NCBI RefSeq assembly: GCF_938002845.1
Contig: NZ_CALKZP010000028.1
Coordinates: 1 to 64,000, forward strand
Source of the DNA: an uncultured Campylobacter sp.
GTDB lineage: Bacteria > Campylobacterota > Campylobacteria > Campylobacterales > Campylobacteraceae
Length of the DNA stretch: 64,000 nt
Reading direction: 5' to 3'
Notes under the pieces: generated by a model
Seen by the model: only the letters and a program-made list of their open reading frames with translations
Told to the model about the DNA's origin: nothing
The model's database searches: none
Shown: positions 25,195-34,530 of the stretch, piece by piece
Position numbering within the stretch: position 1 is the first letter of the stretch
Layout: every line of letters starts with the position of its first letter
Program-made: the position numbers and the translations under genes

Positions 25195-26379
25195 ATGAAA
25201 AAATCGATTCTTGTCGGATTAAGTTTGATTATAGCCACGTCGCTGTGGGGCGCGGATAAGAAAGTTTATCACCTTAAGCTAGCTCAGACTTACGAGCTTA
25301 GTATGCCTATCGTAGGCGATGTCGCCAAGCGTATGGCAGATCTTGCAGATAGTATGTCTGATGGTAGACTAAAAATCAGCATCGACGCGCCTAGCAAGCA
25401 TAAAGCGCCTTTTGCAATCTATGATATGGTCAAAAACGGACAATACGATTTAGGCTATACTGCGAGCTACTATTATAAGGGTAAAAATAGCGCGAATATG
25501 CTGTTTACGACGGTGCCTTTTGGTATGACGAAAGACGAACAGCACGCTTGGTATTACTTCGGCGGAGGCAAGGAGCTAGCCGATAAATTCTATGCTAAAA
25601 GCAATCTAAAGGTCTTTAATATCCTAAATAGCGGTATGCAGATGGGTGGTTGGTTTAAAAAAGAGATTAATACGCTAGACGATTTAAAAGGGCTTAAATT
25701 TAGAATTCCAAGCTTTGGCGGGGAGGTTATGAGCCGCCTTGGCGTCGCAGTCGCTACGATACCGGTAGGTGAGCTATATATGGCGCTAGAGATGGGCACT
25801 ATCGATGCGGTCGAGTGGGCAAGCCCCAGCTTTGATATACCTCTAGGCTTTCACAAGGTCGCAAATTACTATTATACGGGATGGCAAGAACCCGCTAGCG
25901 AGCAGCAGATCGTGATAAATCTACAAACTTGGCAGAAGCTTCCTAAAGACTTGCAAAATATCCTAGAGGCTTCGATCGCAAAGGCGCGCGAATACGCAGA
26001 AAACGAGACGTTTTATAAAAATGTAATAATTTGGGACGAGATCAAAAAGAAATATCCGAACGTTCAGATTCGCTCTTTTTCGCCCGAGATCATGCGTGCG
26101 CTTCGCAAGGCGACGGATGAAATTTTAGCCGAAGAAAGCGAGAAAAATCCTGATTTCAAAGAGATTTGGGAGAGCCAAAAGGCGTTTTTAGCTAAAGCTA
26201 GAACGTGGACGAAGATGGGCGATTTTACATATATCGAAAAAACGGGCGACGTTGAAGCCGAGCAGAATTTCACCGCTTCGGTGAAAAAAATCTCTGTTCC
26301 TGAGCCCGTAAATAGCGCAGCCAGCGAGATAAATGCAAGCACTGCTGCGCCAAAAAACGAGGATAATCAGACGAAATAG
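25195..26379 (+). CDS. TRAP transporter solute-binding protein, DctP family
   Basis: Periplasmic binding protein for an organic acid. Signal peptide MKKSILVGLSLIIATSLWGA. The DctP fold is shown by DGRLKISIDAPSKHKAPFAI, QYDLGYTASYYYKGK, the LDDLKGLKFRIPSFGGEVMS segment with the conserved ligand-binding Arg, and IPVGELYMALEMGTIDAVEW. 394 residues; the last 45 or so (from about 350) form a Ser/Ala/Asn/Glu-rich tail beyond the normal fold. GGGAG precedes the ATG and a TATAAA lies near 25159. No dctQ or dctM membrane gene is adjacent, so its permease lies elsewhere or is missing. Confidence 0.88.
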   Translation: MKKSILVGLSLIIATSLWGADKKVYHLKLAQTYELSMPIVGDVAKRMADLADSMSDGRLKISIDAPSKHKAPFAIYDMVKNGQYDLGYTASYYYKGKNSANMLFTTVPFGMTKDEQHAWYYFGGGKELADKFYAKSNLKVFNILNSGMQMGGWFKKEINTLDDLKGLKFRIPSFGGEVMSRLGVAVATIPVGELYMALEMGTIDAVEWASPSFDIPLGFHKVANYYYTGWQEPASEQQIVINLQTWQKLPKDLQNILEASIAKAREYAENETFYKNVIIWDEIKKKYPNVQIRSFSPEIMRALRKATDEILAEESEKNPDFKEIWESQKAFLAKARTWTKMGDFTYIEKTGDVEAEQNFTASVKKISVPEPVNSAASEINASTAAPKNEDNQTK

Positions 26380-26554
26380 TGCTTCGCTTTTAAGTTGCGT
26401 TTTTATGCCACGCGGCTAAACTAAGCGCCAGATAAAGGTGTATGCGACTTAAATTTGATCGGCAATTTAGGCGAGGTGCGGGTGATTAAAATGCAGGCGA
26501 TTTACTTATTTGCAGCTGCGTAGTTCGGCAATATCTTTAAAATTTTAATTTATG

Positions 26555-26584
26555 AAAGCGGCGATAAAATTTTATCGCCGCTTT
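26555..26584. terminator. perfect 30-base palindrome, probable bidirectional terminator
   Basis: Left half AAAGCGGCGATAAAA is the exact reverse complement of the right half TTTTATCGCCGCTTT. The GC core is flanked by A and T runs on both strands, as in bidirectional terminators. It lies about 175 bases beyond the stop of the TRAP binding protein gene. Confidence 0.6.
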
Positions 26585-27331
26585 AGCATTTAAGTTAAGG
26601 CGTGCAATTCGCATCACTGCGTTTAAAGCCCAATTTAAAAGCTGCTCGGTTGCCGCCGCACAAGGCTAGAATTTTAGAAAGCTTTGAGCCTCCTCCTTTT
26701 GTCTTATTCTTTTATCTCTTATGTTATTTAATCTTGATATTTTGCCGTGCTTGCTTGCGGGTGACATTGAGCGAGAGAGAATTTAATCTTGCTTTTTCAT
26801 TTCGCGTAGTTAGCGGAGGAGCTTTGGCGAAGCGCGCCAATCTGAGATTTTAAATTAGTAGCGTTCATAAATTCCACATTTTAAAATTTTAATGTTTTTG
26901 TCTTGCCGATACCGCTTTTAAATAGAATTTGCTTTGGGTTTTCTTGCTGTATAAAACAGTGAACTTCAAATAAAATGCAAAATTTTAAAATTTTGGGCCT
27001 GAATATCACAAGTAATGAGAATTTAAAATTTTGTCTTTCGGAGGTTAAGTACAAAGCGCGTTAGGAAAAATTTTATAGGTCAAATTTCATTTTAAGCGAT
27101 TGCAGATTTAAAGCTTGTATGCAAATACTTTTAAAGCCTGCTCTAGTTAGAATTTATCACTAAACTAGACGGGCTTAGCCTTGGAATTTCACCGCGTCAA
27201 TTTTAAAATTTTGCGCGAGTTAGGCTTAAAATTTTAAAATTCGATTCTACCTGCGAAAACTCTTAAATTCCACGGTTTAGAATTTTGATGGAGAATTTTG
27301 CCATAACGCTATTTCTTGGGATGCGATAAAA

Positions 27332-27357
27332 CTACGCGGCATGCAAAAGCCGCGTAG
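27332..27357 (-). terminator. metK terminator
   Basis: Read on the minus strand: CTACGCGGC, an eight-base loop, GCCGCGTAG, then TTTTATC. A nine-pair GC-rich stem followed by a T run is a standard intrinsic terminator, about 80 bases after the metK stop. A further hairpin (GCTAGGCT/AGCCTAGC, 27366-27391) lies between it and metK. Confidence 0.7.
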
Positions 27358-27435
27358 AATATTGAGCTAGGCTCGCTGCTGCAAGCCTAGCGAATGTCGT
27401 AAGCTAAAAAAGGCGCTACTGCAAAGCGTAAAATT

Positions 27436-28635
27436 TTATTTCAAAGCCCTAAAAAGCTCCACGCCGTCAAGCTGCTCCCACGGGTATTCGTCGTTTCCGA
27501 CTTGTCCGCGCGCTGCGACGTCGGCGTAGAGAAAGCTTTCTCTACCGGGGCGATCAAGACCGAATTTATCGATGATCCAGCGCGGCGTGAGCGGGAATTT
27601 TTCAAGCACGAAAGCGGACAACTCATCGTCACTCGCCGCGCCTAAGTTCGTCCCCATGCAATCGACGCTGACGCTGACGGGTTTAGCTACGCCGATTGCG
27701 TAGCTGAGCTGGACGATGCATTTTTTCGCAAGCCCCGCTGCGACGATGTTTTTGGCGATATAGCGCGCCGCATAAAGCCCGCTGCGATCGACCTTGGTGT
27801 AGTCTTTGCTGCTTTGAGCGCCGCCGCCGATCGGGCTGTAGCCGCCGAAGCTATCTACGATTAGTTTGCGCCCCGTTAGGCCGCTGTCGTGAAGCGAGCT
27901 ATGATTTACGTAGCGGCCGGTAGGATTGATGTAGATGATCGTTTTGCTTTTGTCGTAAAGCTCCTTTGGAAGCCCCGCCGAATCGATTAAATTTCCGATT
28001 AGATCTCGGACTCGCTCGATACTCATGCTCTCGACGCATGGCGCTGAAACCACGATCGTATGGATGCTTTGCGGCTTACACTCCTCAAAATTGCTCTTCG
28101 TGCCGTAATCGACCGTAACCTGCGTTTTAATATCGACGCCAAGCTCGTTGGGATGAGATTTTGCGTAGGCATAAACGTGATCGCAAAGCGCTCTTGCGTA
28201 GGTGATCGCCGCCGGCATAAAATTTTTCGTCTCGCAGCTTGCGAAGCCGAACATTATGCCCTGATCCCCCGCTCCGATCTCACCGCCCTCTTGATCGACG
28301 CCTTGGTTGATGTCGGGGCTTTGCTGGTTTAAAAATACGTCCACTTGCAGATCCTGCGGATGCAGGCACTGCGCGCGCGTGAAATGAGGGTTGTCATTGT
28401 AACCAATCTCGCTAAGCGCGCCCTTTACGATGTGGCGGTAATCGTCGTGGGTAAAATCGATCTTGGCGTTTACTTCGCCGCCGATTACTACGTGTTTGCC
28501 CGCGATGAAAACCTCCGCCGCGACGCGCCCGTTGGGATCTTGCTTTAAAATTTCATCCACGATGCTGTCTGCGATGATATCGGCGCATTTATCCGGATGT
28601 CCGGGGCTTACTACTTCGCTTGTGAATAGATACAT
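27436..28635 (-). CDS. metK: S-adenosylmethionine synthase
   Basis: Makes S-adenosylmethionine from ATP and methionine. 399 residues. Visible motifs are SEVVSPGHPDKCADIIADSI, EIGAGDQGIMFGFA (ATP site), TQVTVDYG, FGGYSPIGGGAQSSKDYTKV and DRSGLYAARYIAKNIVAAGL. The phosphate loop reads GGGAQSSKD rather than the common GGGAFSGKD; the core Gly and Lys are kept. GGAG precedes the ATG. Divergent from sstT. Confidence 0.96.
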   Translation of the reverse strand: MYLFTSEVVSPGHPDKCADIIADSIVDEILKQDPNGRVAAEVFIAGKHVVIGGEVNAKIDFTHDDYRHIVKGALSEIGYNDNPHFTRAQCLHPQDLQVDVFLNQQSPDINQGVDQEGGEIGAGDQGIMFGFASCETKNFMPAAITYARALCDHVYAYAKSHPNELGVDIKTQVTVDYGTKSNFEECKPQSIHTIVVSAPCVESMSIERVRDLIGNLIDSAGLPKELYDKSKTIIYINPTGRYVNHSSLHDSGLTGRKLIVDSFGGYSPIGGGAQSSKDYTKVDRSGLYAARYIAKNIVAAGLAKKCIVQLSYAIGVAKPVSVSVDCMGTNLGAASDDELSAFVLEKFPLTPRWIIDKFGLDRPGRESFLYADVAARGQVGNDEYPWEQLDGVELFRALK

Positions 28636-28779
28636 ATCTGCTCCTAATTAAAATTTCGGGGCATTTTATCTAACGAGGTTTTAAGATTAACTAAAAATTA
28701 CGAAATTTCGCCCAAATTTAAATGTGCTTAAATAAAATTTCGATATATTTCAAACGACGTTTTGATTGAAAGGTAAAAA

Positions 28780-30039
28780 ATGAGTTCGATTCAAAAATTA
28801 GTAGCCAGCTACAAAGATAAAAATCTAGTTCTGCGCATAGTTACAGGCTTGATAATAGGCGCCATTTTGGGCTTTGCTGCGCGTTCGACGGCGGGCGATA
28901 TTGCGGCAGAGCACGCTTCATTTTTAATAAACGTAGTAGCTTTTGGGGAAATTTTAGGAAATTTATTTGTAGGTGCCCTTAAAGCGGTAGCTCCGATTTT
29001 AGTTTTTATCTTGATTTTAAGCTCGATCGTAAATAAACAATACGGCAGCGCAAGCGGCTTAAAACGCGTGGTTGTTCTATATATCGTAGGCACCTTTTTA
29101 GCCTCGTGCGTGGGGGTAGCAGCCAGCTTTTTATTTCCGACGGAGCTTGCTCTAAGCAATGTCGGTGCGGCGGAAAATGCGGTCCCTGCGAGCGTTTGGA
29201 TCGTGCTAAAAGATCTGCTTTTTAAGGTCGTAGATAATCCGCTAAACGCTATCGCGCACGGAAACTATGTAGGAATTTTAACCTGGGCGATAGGTCTTGG
29301 CGTCGCGCTTAAATTTTGCACTAATGAAACAAAGAAGATTTTTACCGATCTGAGCGAAGCGGTAACTAAAATCGTGCAGTTCGTAATCCAGCTCGCGCCG
29401 TTTGGAATTTTCGGTCTAGTAGCTTCTACCGTGTATCAAACCGGCGTCGATGCGCTGCTTGGATACGTGCGAATAGTAGTCGTGCTAGTAGGCGCGATGG
29501 CGTTCGTAGCCCTCGTGGTAAATCCGCTCATCGTCTTTGTGGTGATTAAGAAAAATCCGTATCCGCTCGTATTTACTTGCCTGCGCGAAAGCGGCCTCAC
29601 GGCGTTTTTCACCCGCAGCTCGGCGGCGAATATCCCCGTAAATTTAAATTTATGCAAAAAGCTCGGCATCAGTGACGAGCTAAGCTCGATCTCGATACCT
29701 TTGGGAGCTACGATAAATATGGCGGGCGCTGCGGTGGTAATCGCGATCTTGGCGCTTGCTGCGGCTCATACGCTTGGCGTGCGTCCCGATTTTTGGACGG
29801 CGCTACTGCTTTGCGTGGTCTCAGCAGTCGGTGCGTGCGGCGCTAGCGGCGTGCCCGGCGGCTCATTGATGCTGATACCGCTTGCGTGCTCGCTCTTTAA
29901 TATCTCAAACGATATCGCAATGCAAGTAGTCGCGATCGGCTTTATCATCGGCGTGATCCAAGACTCGGTAGAAACCGCGATCAATAGCTCCACCGACGTG
30001 ATTTTTACGGCGATCGCGTCGCAAAGTATGCAAAAATAA
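28780..30039 (+). CDS. sstT: serine/threonine:Na+ symporter
   Basis: Inner-membrane Na+-coupled Ser/Thr uptake protein of the dicarboxylate/amino acid:cation symporter family. 419 residues with about eight to nine membrane segments. Typical are VLRIVTGLIIGAILGF, LFVGALKAVAPILVFILILS, SSIVNKQYG, the hairpin FTRSSAANIPVNLNLCKKLG, PLGATINMAGAAVVIAILAL and the C-terminal GASGVPGGSLMLIPLACSLF. The family can also carry other small amino acids. AAAGG precedes the ATG. Serine is a main carbon source in campylobacters that carry such uptake systems. Confidence 0.92.
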   Translation: MSSIQKLVASYKDKNLVLRIVTGLIIGAILGFAARSTAGDIAAEHASFLINVVAFGEILGNLFVGALKAVAPILVFILILSSIVNKQYGSASGLKRVVVLYIVGTFLASCVGVAASFLFPTELALSNVGAAENAVPASVWIVLKDLLFKVVDNPLNAIAHGNYVGILTWAIGLGVALKFCTNETKKIFTDLSEAVTKIVQFVIQLAPFGIFGLVASTVYQTGVDALLGYVRIVVVLVGAMAFVALVVNPLIVFVVIKKNPYPLVFTCLRESGLTAFFTRSSAANIPVNLNLCKKLGISDELSSISIPLGATINMAGAAVVIAILALAAAHTLGVRPDFWTALLLCVVSAVGACGASGVPGGSLMLIPLACSLFNISNDIAMQVVAIGFIIGVIQDSVETAINSSTDVIFTAIASQSMQK

Positions 30040-30150
30040 CTCACCTTAAAATTTTACCGCGAATTCCGCTGGAGCGGCGGATCTCGCGGTTTTTAACATT
30101 TTACTTATTCTTTTTTGATAAAATTATCCAAAAATTTTAAAAGGAAATCG

Positions 30151-32064
30151 ATGAATTGGAATTTAGGCGAGCTATTTGCAAACGAAGCGGAATTTAGTGC
30201 CGCGATAGATAGTGCGGCCGCGCAGGCTAGGGATTTTGAGCTTAAATTTAAAGATAAGCTGCACGCCCTTAGCGCGGAGGAATTTTTAGGCGCGCTTGAG
30301 CTTTACGAGAGCATCAGCGAGCAGATCGGCAAGATAATGAGCTTTGCGCATCTAAGATTCGCGCGAGATACGAGCCTTGGGGCGCAGCAGGCTAAGACGG
30401 AGCAGGCTTGCAACGACATTTCGCAGAGCCTGCTCTTTTTCGAGCTCGAGTTTAACGAGCTTGACGCCGCAAAACAGGACGAGTTTATCGCGCAAGGCGG
30501 TAGGTTTAAATATTATTTGAGCCTGCTTAAGCGGCGTAAGGCCCATCAGCTAAGCTTGCCGCAAGAAAGCGTGCTTTTAAAAACTTCGCCCGTAAGCGGC
30601 GAGGCGTTTTCGCGGCTTTTTGACGAAAGCATGGCGCGGATGAGCTTTGATTTTCGCGGGCAAAAGCTTGGAGAGGAGGAAATTTTAAGCCTGCTTCATA
30701 GCCCTGATCGCGAGGTGCGAAAGGATGCCGCAGCCTCGCTAAGTGCGGTGCTGCAGCAGAACTCCCACCTACTTGGCTATATCTACAATATGATCAAAAC
30801 CGATCTTAAAATTCGCTGCGAGCTGCGGGGTTACGATAAAGCCGAGTCGGTGATGCACGAAGAAAATCAAATAAACATCGCAAGCGTCGATACGCTGATC
30901 GCAGAGGCGGAGCGAAGCTTCGCTCTGGTCGGCAAATTTTACGCCAAAAAGCGCGAAATTTTAGGCTACAACGCGCTGTATGATTACGACAGATACGCGC
31001 CGCTCGGCGGCGATGAGAGCGAGTTTAGCTTCGAGCAGGCTAAGCAGATCGTGCTTGCGGCGTTTGAAAAATTTAGCCCGAAATTTAAGCAGATTGCGCT
31101 GATCGCGTTTGAGCAAAACTGGATCGACGCGATGCCCGCGCAAAATAAGCAAAGCGGCGCGTTTTCGCATTCGGGCTCGCGCGATACGCACCCATTCGTG
31201 CTTTTAAATTTCACGCGCAAGCGCCGCGACATATTTACCCTCGCGCACGAGCTGGGGCACGCGATACATCAGTATCTAAGCTACGGCGTGGGCTATTTTA
31301 ACTCCTTCACGCCGCTAACGACGGCTGAGACCGCATCGGTTTTCTGCGAGATGCTGGTGTTTGATTATATGCGCGAAAATTTTTCAAATTTAAGCGGCTC
31401 TCAAAATTTAAAAAGCGCCGTCGCCTCGGACGACTCGCAAAATTTAAAGTGCGATGCTTCACAAGAGGCTCAGAGCGGTGAAATTCCAAACGAGCACGCC
31501 GTAAAAAATGCCGCTTCGCAAGGCTCTGCGGGTTCGTGCGAGCTTGCAGCACGCGATACGGATACGCCATCGCAGACCGCAAGCGATAAGACCGCGCTAA
31601 GAGCGATGCTTGCGGCAAAGATCGAAGATATCTTCGCTACGCTTTACCGCCAGATCGGATTTACGACCTTTGAACGGCGCGTGCATGCGAGCGCGGATGA
31701 GCTAAGCACGGGGCAAATAGATGAGCTTTGGATGGAGGAATCGCGCAAGATGTTTGCGGGCGAGCTGATCTTGCAGGATCATTACAAAAGCTGGTGGAGC
31801 TACATCCCGCACTTCGTTCACTCGCCGTTTTACTGCTACTCCTACGCCTACGCGCAGCTTTTGGTGCTCGCGCTTTACGGGCTGTATAAGAGCGGCAGGC
31901 TCGAAAATTTCGTTCAAATTTACACCGAGTTTTTAAGCTCGGGCGGCAGCGACGCGCCGCAAAAGCTAGTGGCGAAATTCGGGTTTGACATCAATAAAAG
32001 CGAGTTTTGGCGCATCGGCATAGAGCAGGTCGCGGCGCTTGTAGATGAGTTTGTGAGGGGTTAG
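30151..32064 (+). CDS. pepF: M3-family oligoendopeptidase F with low-complexity insert
   Basis: Cytoplasmic zinc peptidase that cuts short peptides. 637 residues from the ATG at 30151, which has a good AAAGGA site; an in-frame ATG 12 codons upstream lacks one. The HEXXH zinc motif is HELGH at residues 366-370 in FTLAHELGHAIHQYLS. Residues about 411-480 (31381-31590) are a Ser/Ala/Gln/Asn-rich stretch lying between the conserved MLVFDYMREN and MLAAKIEDIFATLYRQIGF; most homologues have only some 10 residues there. The next gene starts one base after the stop. Confidence 0.93.
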   Translation: MNWNLGELFANEAEFSAAIDSAAAQARDFELKFKDKLHALSAEEFLGALELYESISEQIGKIMSFAHLRFARDTSLGAQQAKTEQACNDISQSLLFFELEFNELDAAKQDEFIAQGGRFKYYLSLLKRRKAHQLSLPQESVLLKTSPVSGEAFSRLFDESMARMSFDFRGQKLGEEEILSLLHSPDREVRKDAAASLSAVLQQNSHLLGYIYNMIKTDLKIRCELRGYDKAESVMHEENQINIASVDTLIAEAERSFALVGKFYAKKREILGYNALYDYDRYAPLGGDESEFSFEQAKQIVLAAFEKFSPKFKQIALIAFEQNWIDAMPAQNKQSGAFSHSGSRDTHPFVLLNFTRKRRDIFTLAHELGHAIHQYLSYGVGYFNSFTPLTTAETASVFCEMLVFDYMRENFSNLSGSQNLKSAVASDDSQNLKCDASQEAQSGEIPNEHAVKNAASQGSAGSCELAARDTDTPSQTASDKTALRAMLAAKIEDIFATLYRQIGFTTFERRVHASADELSTGQIDELWMEESRKMFAGELILQDHYKSWWSYIPHFVHSPFYCYSYAYAQLLVLALYGLYKSGRLENFVQIYTEFLSSGGSDAPQKLVAKFGFDINKSEFWRIGIEQVAALVDEFVRG

Positions 32065-32065
32065 G

Positions 32066-32473
32066 ATGATAGATAAAATTTTAAAAGACGATAAATTTAT
32101 CGCTGCGAGCAGCGCGAATATAGGCGCGGTTTTGGATTACGTTTTGGCTCTTGGATGCGGATTTGGCATCGTTGTGAGGACGGATCAGATAAAATTTGAC
32201 CCGCCGCTGCCGGAGGAAATTTTAAAAAGCTTCAAAATGCCCGCGATCTTTTTGCAGCTGGAGGAATACACGCTTTCTAGCGCGCATCTTAGCAAGGATG
32301 AGCTGGTTTTCGAGGCGGGATTTGGACCGCAGGATTTTGCAAGCACGCTTAGCGTGCCGTTTTACGCGGTTTTGCAGATCGTCGTGGACGGCAAGCCCAT
32401 CGCGGTAAATTTTTCTCGTCCCGAGTCCGAGTGGCTTAAGCGCGAAAAATCGCGTAAAATTTTTTCAAAATGA
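32066..32473 (+). CDS. small conserved protein, possible SspB-like ClpXP adaptor
   Basis: 135 residues, no signal peptide. It sits between pepF and uvrD, where C. jejuni has a small unknown gene (Cj1100 by my recollection). The order of motifs recalls SspB: GIVVRTDQIKFDPPLPEEIL, MPAIFLQLEEYTLSSAHL, ELVFEAGFGPQDFASTLSV, PFYAVLQIVVDGKPIAVNF. In SspB a similar run (P-E-E, strands, F-GG-P----VPF-AV) forms the Sm-like peptide-binding fold, followed by a tail that docks on ClpX. Here the tail is only about 18 residues (PESEWLKREKSRKIFSK). The match is by eye and the function is inferred. The stop overlaps the uvrD start by four bases. Confidence 0.75.
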   Translation: MIDKILKDDKFIAASSANIGAVLDYVLALGCGFGIVVRTDQIKFDPPLPEEILKSFKMPAIFLQLEEYTLSSAHLSKDELVFEAGFGPQDFASTLSVPFYAVLQIVVDGKPIAVNFSRPESEWLKREKSRKIFSK

Positions 32474-34530
32474 GCGATATTTTAGAAGGTCTTAATCCCG
32501 CTCAGCGCGAGGCTGCGAGCCACGTGGACGGAGCGATGCTAATCTTAGCGGGTGCTGGTAGCGGCAAAACCAAAACGATCACCGCGCGCCTTGCCTATCT
32601 GCTATCAATCGGCGTGCCTCCGGGAAATACTCTCACGCTTACGTTTACGAATAAAGCCGCCGCCGAGATGCGCTCGCGAGCGCTTAATCTGATAAGCGGG
32701 TTAAATTTAAGCGGCGTGCCGCTTCTGTGCACCTTCCATAAATTCGGGCTTTTGTTTTTGAAATTTCATATTAGCGAGCTTGGTCGCAGCGCAAACTTCC
32801 AAGTAATCGATACCGATGATAAGAAAAAGATCATCAAGGGCTTTGAGATAAATTTGCCCACATCGCTATTAGCGGCTAAAATTTCAACCTACAAAAATTC
32901 TCTGATCGATCCCAAGGATATCGACGAGATTCTAAAGGGCGAGGACGACGAGCTAAGCAGGATGTATAGCGGATTTTACGCGCATTGCGCTAGAGCGTAT
33001 AAGCGCTACGAGGCGTATTTGGCGGCGAATAATCTTGTGGATTTTGATGATCTACTGATCTTGCCGTATAAAATTTTAAGCGCGAATGAGCGACTATGCG
33101 ATGAAATTTCGCGCCGTTACGCCTACATCACGGTCGATGAGTATCAGGACACCAACGACATTCAATTCAAACTGCTGCAAAAGCTCTGCACCGCGCACGA
33201 AAACCTCGTGGTGGTGGGTGATGACGATCAGAGTATCTACGGCTGGCGCGGCGCGCGGATAGAAAATATTCTAAATTTTAAAGATCAGTTCTCAAACGTA
33301 AAATTTATCAAACTCGAGCAGAACTACCGCTCCACGGATGAAATTTTAAATGCCGCCAACGAGCTCATCTCGCATAACAAAAACCGCCTCGGCAAGAGCC
33401 TTACTAGCATGAACGGCGGCGGCGAAAAGATCGAAATTTTGCGTTCAGACGAGGAGAGTATCGAGGCGGCAAAGATCGCAGAAGCTATCAAAAAGCTGCT
33501 TTCAAGCGGCGTAGCGCCCTCTCAAATCGCCGTGCTTTACCGCGTAAACGCTCTTTCGCGCGCGCTGGAAGAGGGGCTGAATCGCGCCAAAATCCCGTAC
33601 AAAATGGTAGGCGGCGTGAAATTTTACGAGCGAGCCGAGATCAAGGACACGATCGCCTATCTGCGCTTGGTAAACGACGAGCACGACGACTTTTCGATGA
33701 GGCGGATCATAAACGTGCCCAAGCGCGGCATCGGCAAGGTCTCGCTGGCAAAGCTCGAGGAGCTTTCGCGCCTGCGACTCATAAGCCTATTTGACGCTTT
33801 TAGCGAGCCGGACGCGGGGCTTAGCGCCAAGGCGGCGCAGGCTCTAGCGGAGCTTAAAAGCGGCATCGCTTCTATCTCTGCGCTAGCCGATACGATCAAA
33901 AAAATAGAGGCTTTGGAGCCCGCTTTCGGGCTAAAGGCTTACTACGCCTCGCTTCCGGACGGCGCCGATCGGGTAGCGAACATCGACGAGTTTTTGGCTA
34001 TGCTAAAGGATGAAGCTAGCAATAAGCCCGATTTTGATCTGGCGGAATTTTTAAACGAGCTGAGCCTTCTTAGCGATCAAGACGCCATCATGGGCGATGC
34101 GATAAATATAATGAGCGTGCACGCGAGCAAAGGGCTTGAGTTCGAGCATCTTTTCGTAATCGGACTGGAGGAGGGCTTTTTCCCGCTTTTGGGCGACAGC
34201 AATGACATCGAGGAGGAGCGTAGGCTCGCATACGTAGCGATTACGCGCGCCAAACGCACTCTCACGCTTAGCTTTGCCGCTAGCCGCTTTTATCGCGGCA
34301 AGCGCGAGAGGCTTGATGCTAGCAGGTTTATAGCCGAGGCGGGTTTGGTGGCTAAAGAGCCTCCGCGCGAGCAAAGCAGCGGCTTTAGTAAGGGCGAGCT
34401 GATCAAACACAAACTCTTCGGTATCGGACAGATCACGGCGGTAAACGGCGATCGGCTCACTATAAATTTCGGCGGAATTTCGCGCGTGATAATGTCAAAT
34501 TTCATAGAAAAGATCGGCTCTTATGAATAG
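32470..34530 (+). CDS. uvrD: UvrD/Rep/PcrA-type DNA helicase
   Basis: 3'-5' superfamily 1A helicase for repair and replication restart. 686 residues. Motifs in order: Q-motif LNPAQREAA, Walker A AGAGSGKTKT (residues 27-36), motif Ia LTFTNKAAAEM, Walker B VDEYQDTN, motif III VVGDDDQSIYGWRGA, motif IV LEQNYRST, motif V NIMSVHASKGLEFEHLFVIG and motif VI EEERRLAYVAITRAKRTL. The C-terminal part (about 615-686) has a short KGELIKHKLFGIGQITAV segment similar to the UvrD RNA polymerase-interaction fold. It overlaps the upstream small gene and truB. Confidence 0.95.
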   Translation: MSDILEGLNPAQREAASHVDGAMLILAGAGSGKTKTITARLAYLLSIGVPPGNTLTLTFTNKAAAEMRSRALNLISGLNLSGVPLLCTFHKFGLLFLKFHISELGRSANFQVIDTDDKKKIIKGFEINLPTSLLAAKISTYKNSLIDPKDIDEILKGEDDELSRMYSGFYAHCARAYKRYEAYLAANNLVDFDDLLILPYKILSANERLCDEISRRYAYITVDEYQDTNDIQFKLLQKLCTAHENLVVVGDDDQSIYGWRGARIENILNFKDQFSNVKFIKLEQNYRSTDEILNAANELISHNKNRLGKSLTSMNGGGEKIEILRSDEESIEAAKIAEAIKKLLSSGVAPSQIAVLYRVNALSRALEEGLNRAKIPYKMVGGVKFYERAEIKDTIAYLRLVNDEHDDFSMRRIINVPKRGIGKVSLAKLEELSRLRLISLFDAFSEPDAGLSAKAAQALAELKSGIASISALADTIKKIEALEPAFGLKAYYASLPDGADRVANIDEFLAMLKDEASNKPDFDLAEFLNELSLLSDQDAIMGDAINIMSVHASKGLEFEHLFVIGLEEGFFPLLGDSNDIEEERRLAYVAITRAKRTLTLSFAASRFYRGKRERLDASRFIAEAGLVAKEPPREQSSGFSKGELIKHKLFGIGQITAVNGDRLTINFGGISRVIMSNFIEKIGSYE

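Larger units (their letters stand above)
26380..27435. other. 1.06-kb gene-free region
   Basis: No supported gene on either strand between the TRAP binding protein and metK. It contains a perfect palindrome at 26555-26584, the probable metK terminator at 27332-27357, a second hairpin at 27366-27391, and several AAATTTTAAAATTT-type cores between about 26960 and 27290. An 83-codon frame at 26602-26853 has no ribosome site and no family resemblance. Confidence 0.5.

Noticed and set aside
26602..26853. 83-codon plus-strand frame in the gene-free region
   Set aside because: No ribosome site and no similarity to known proteins.
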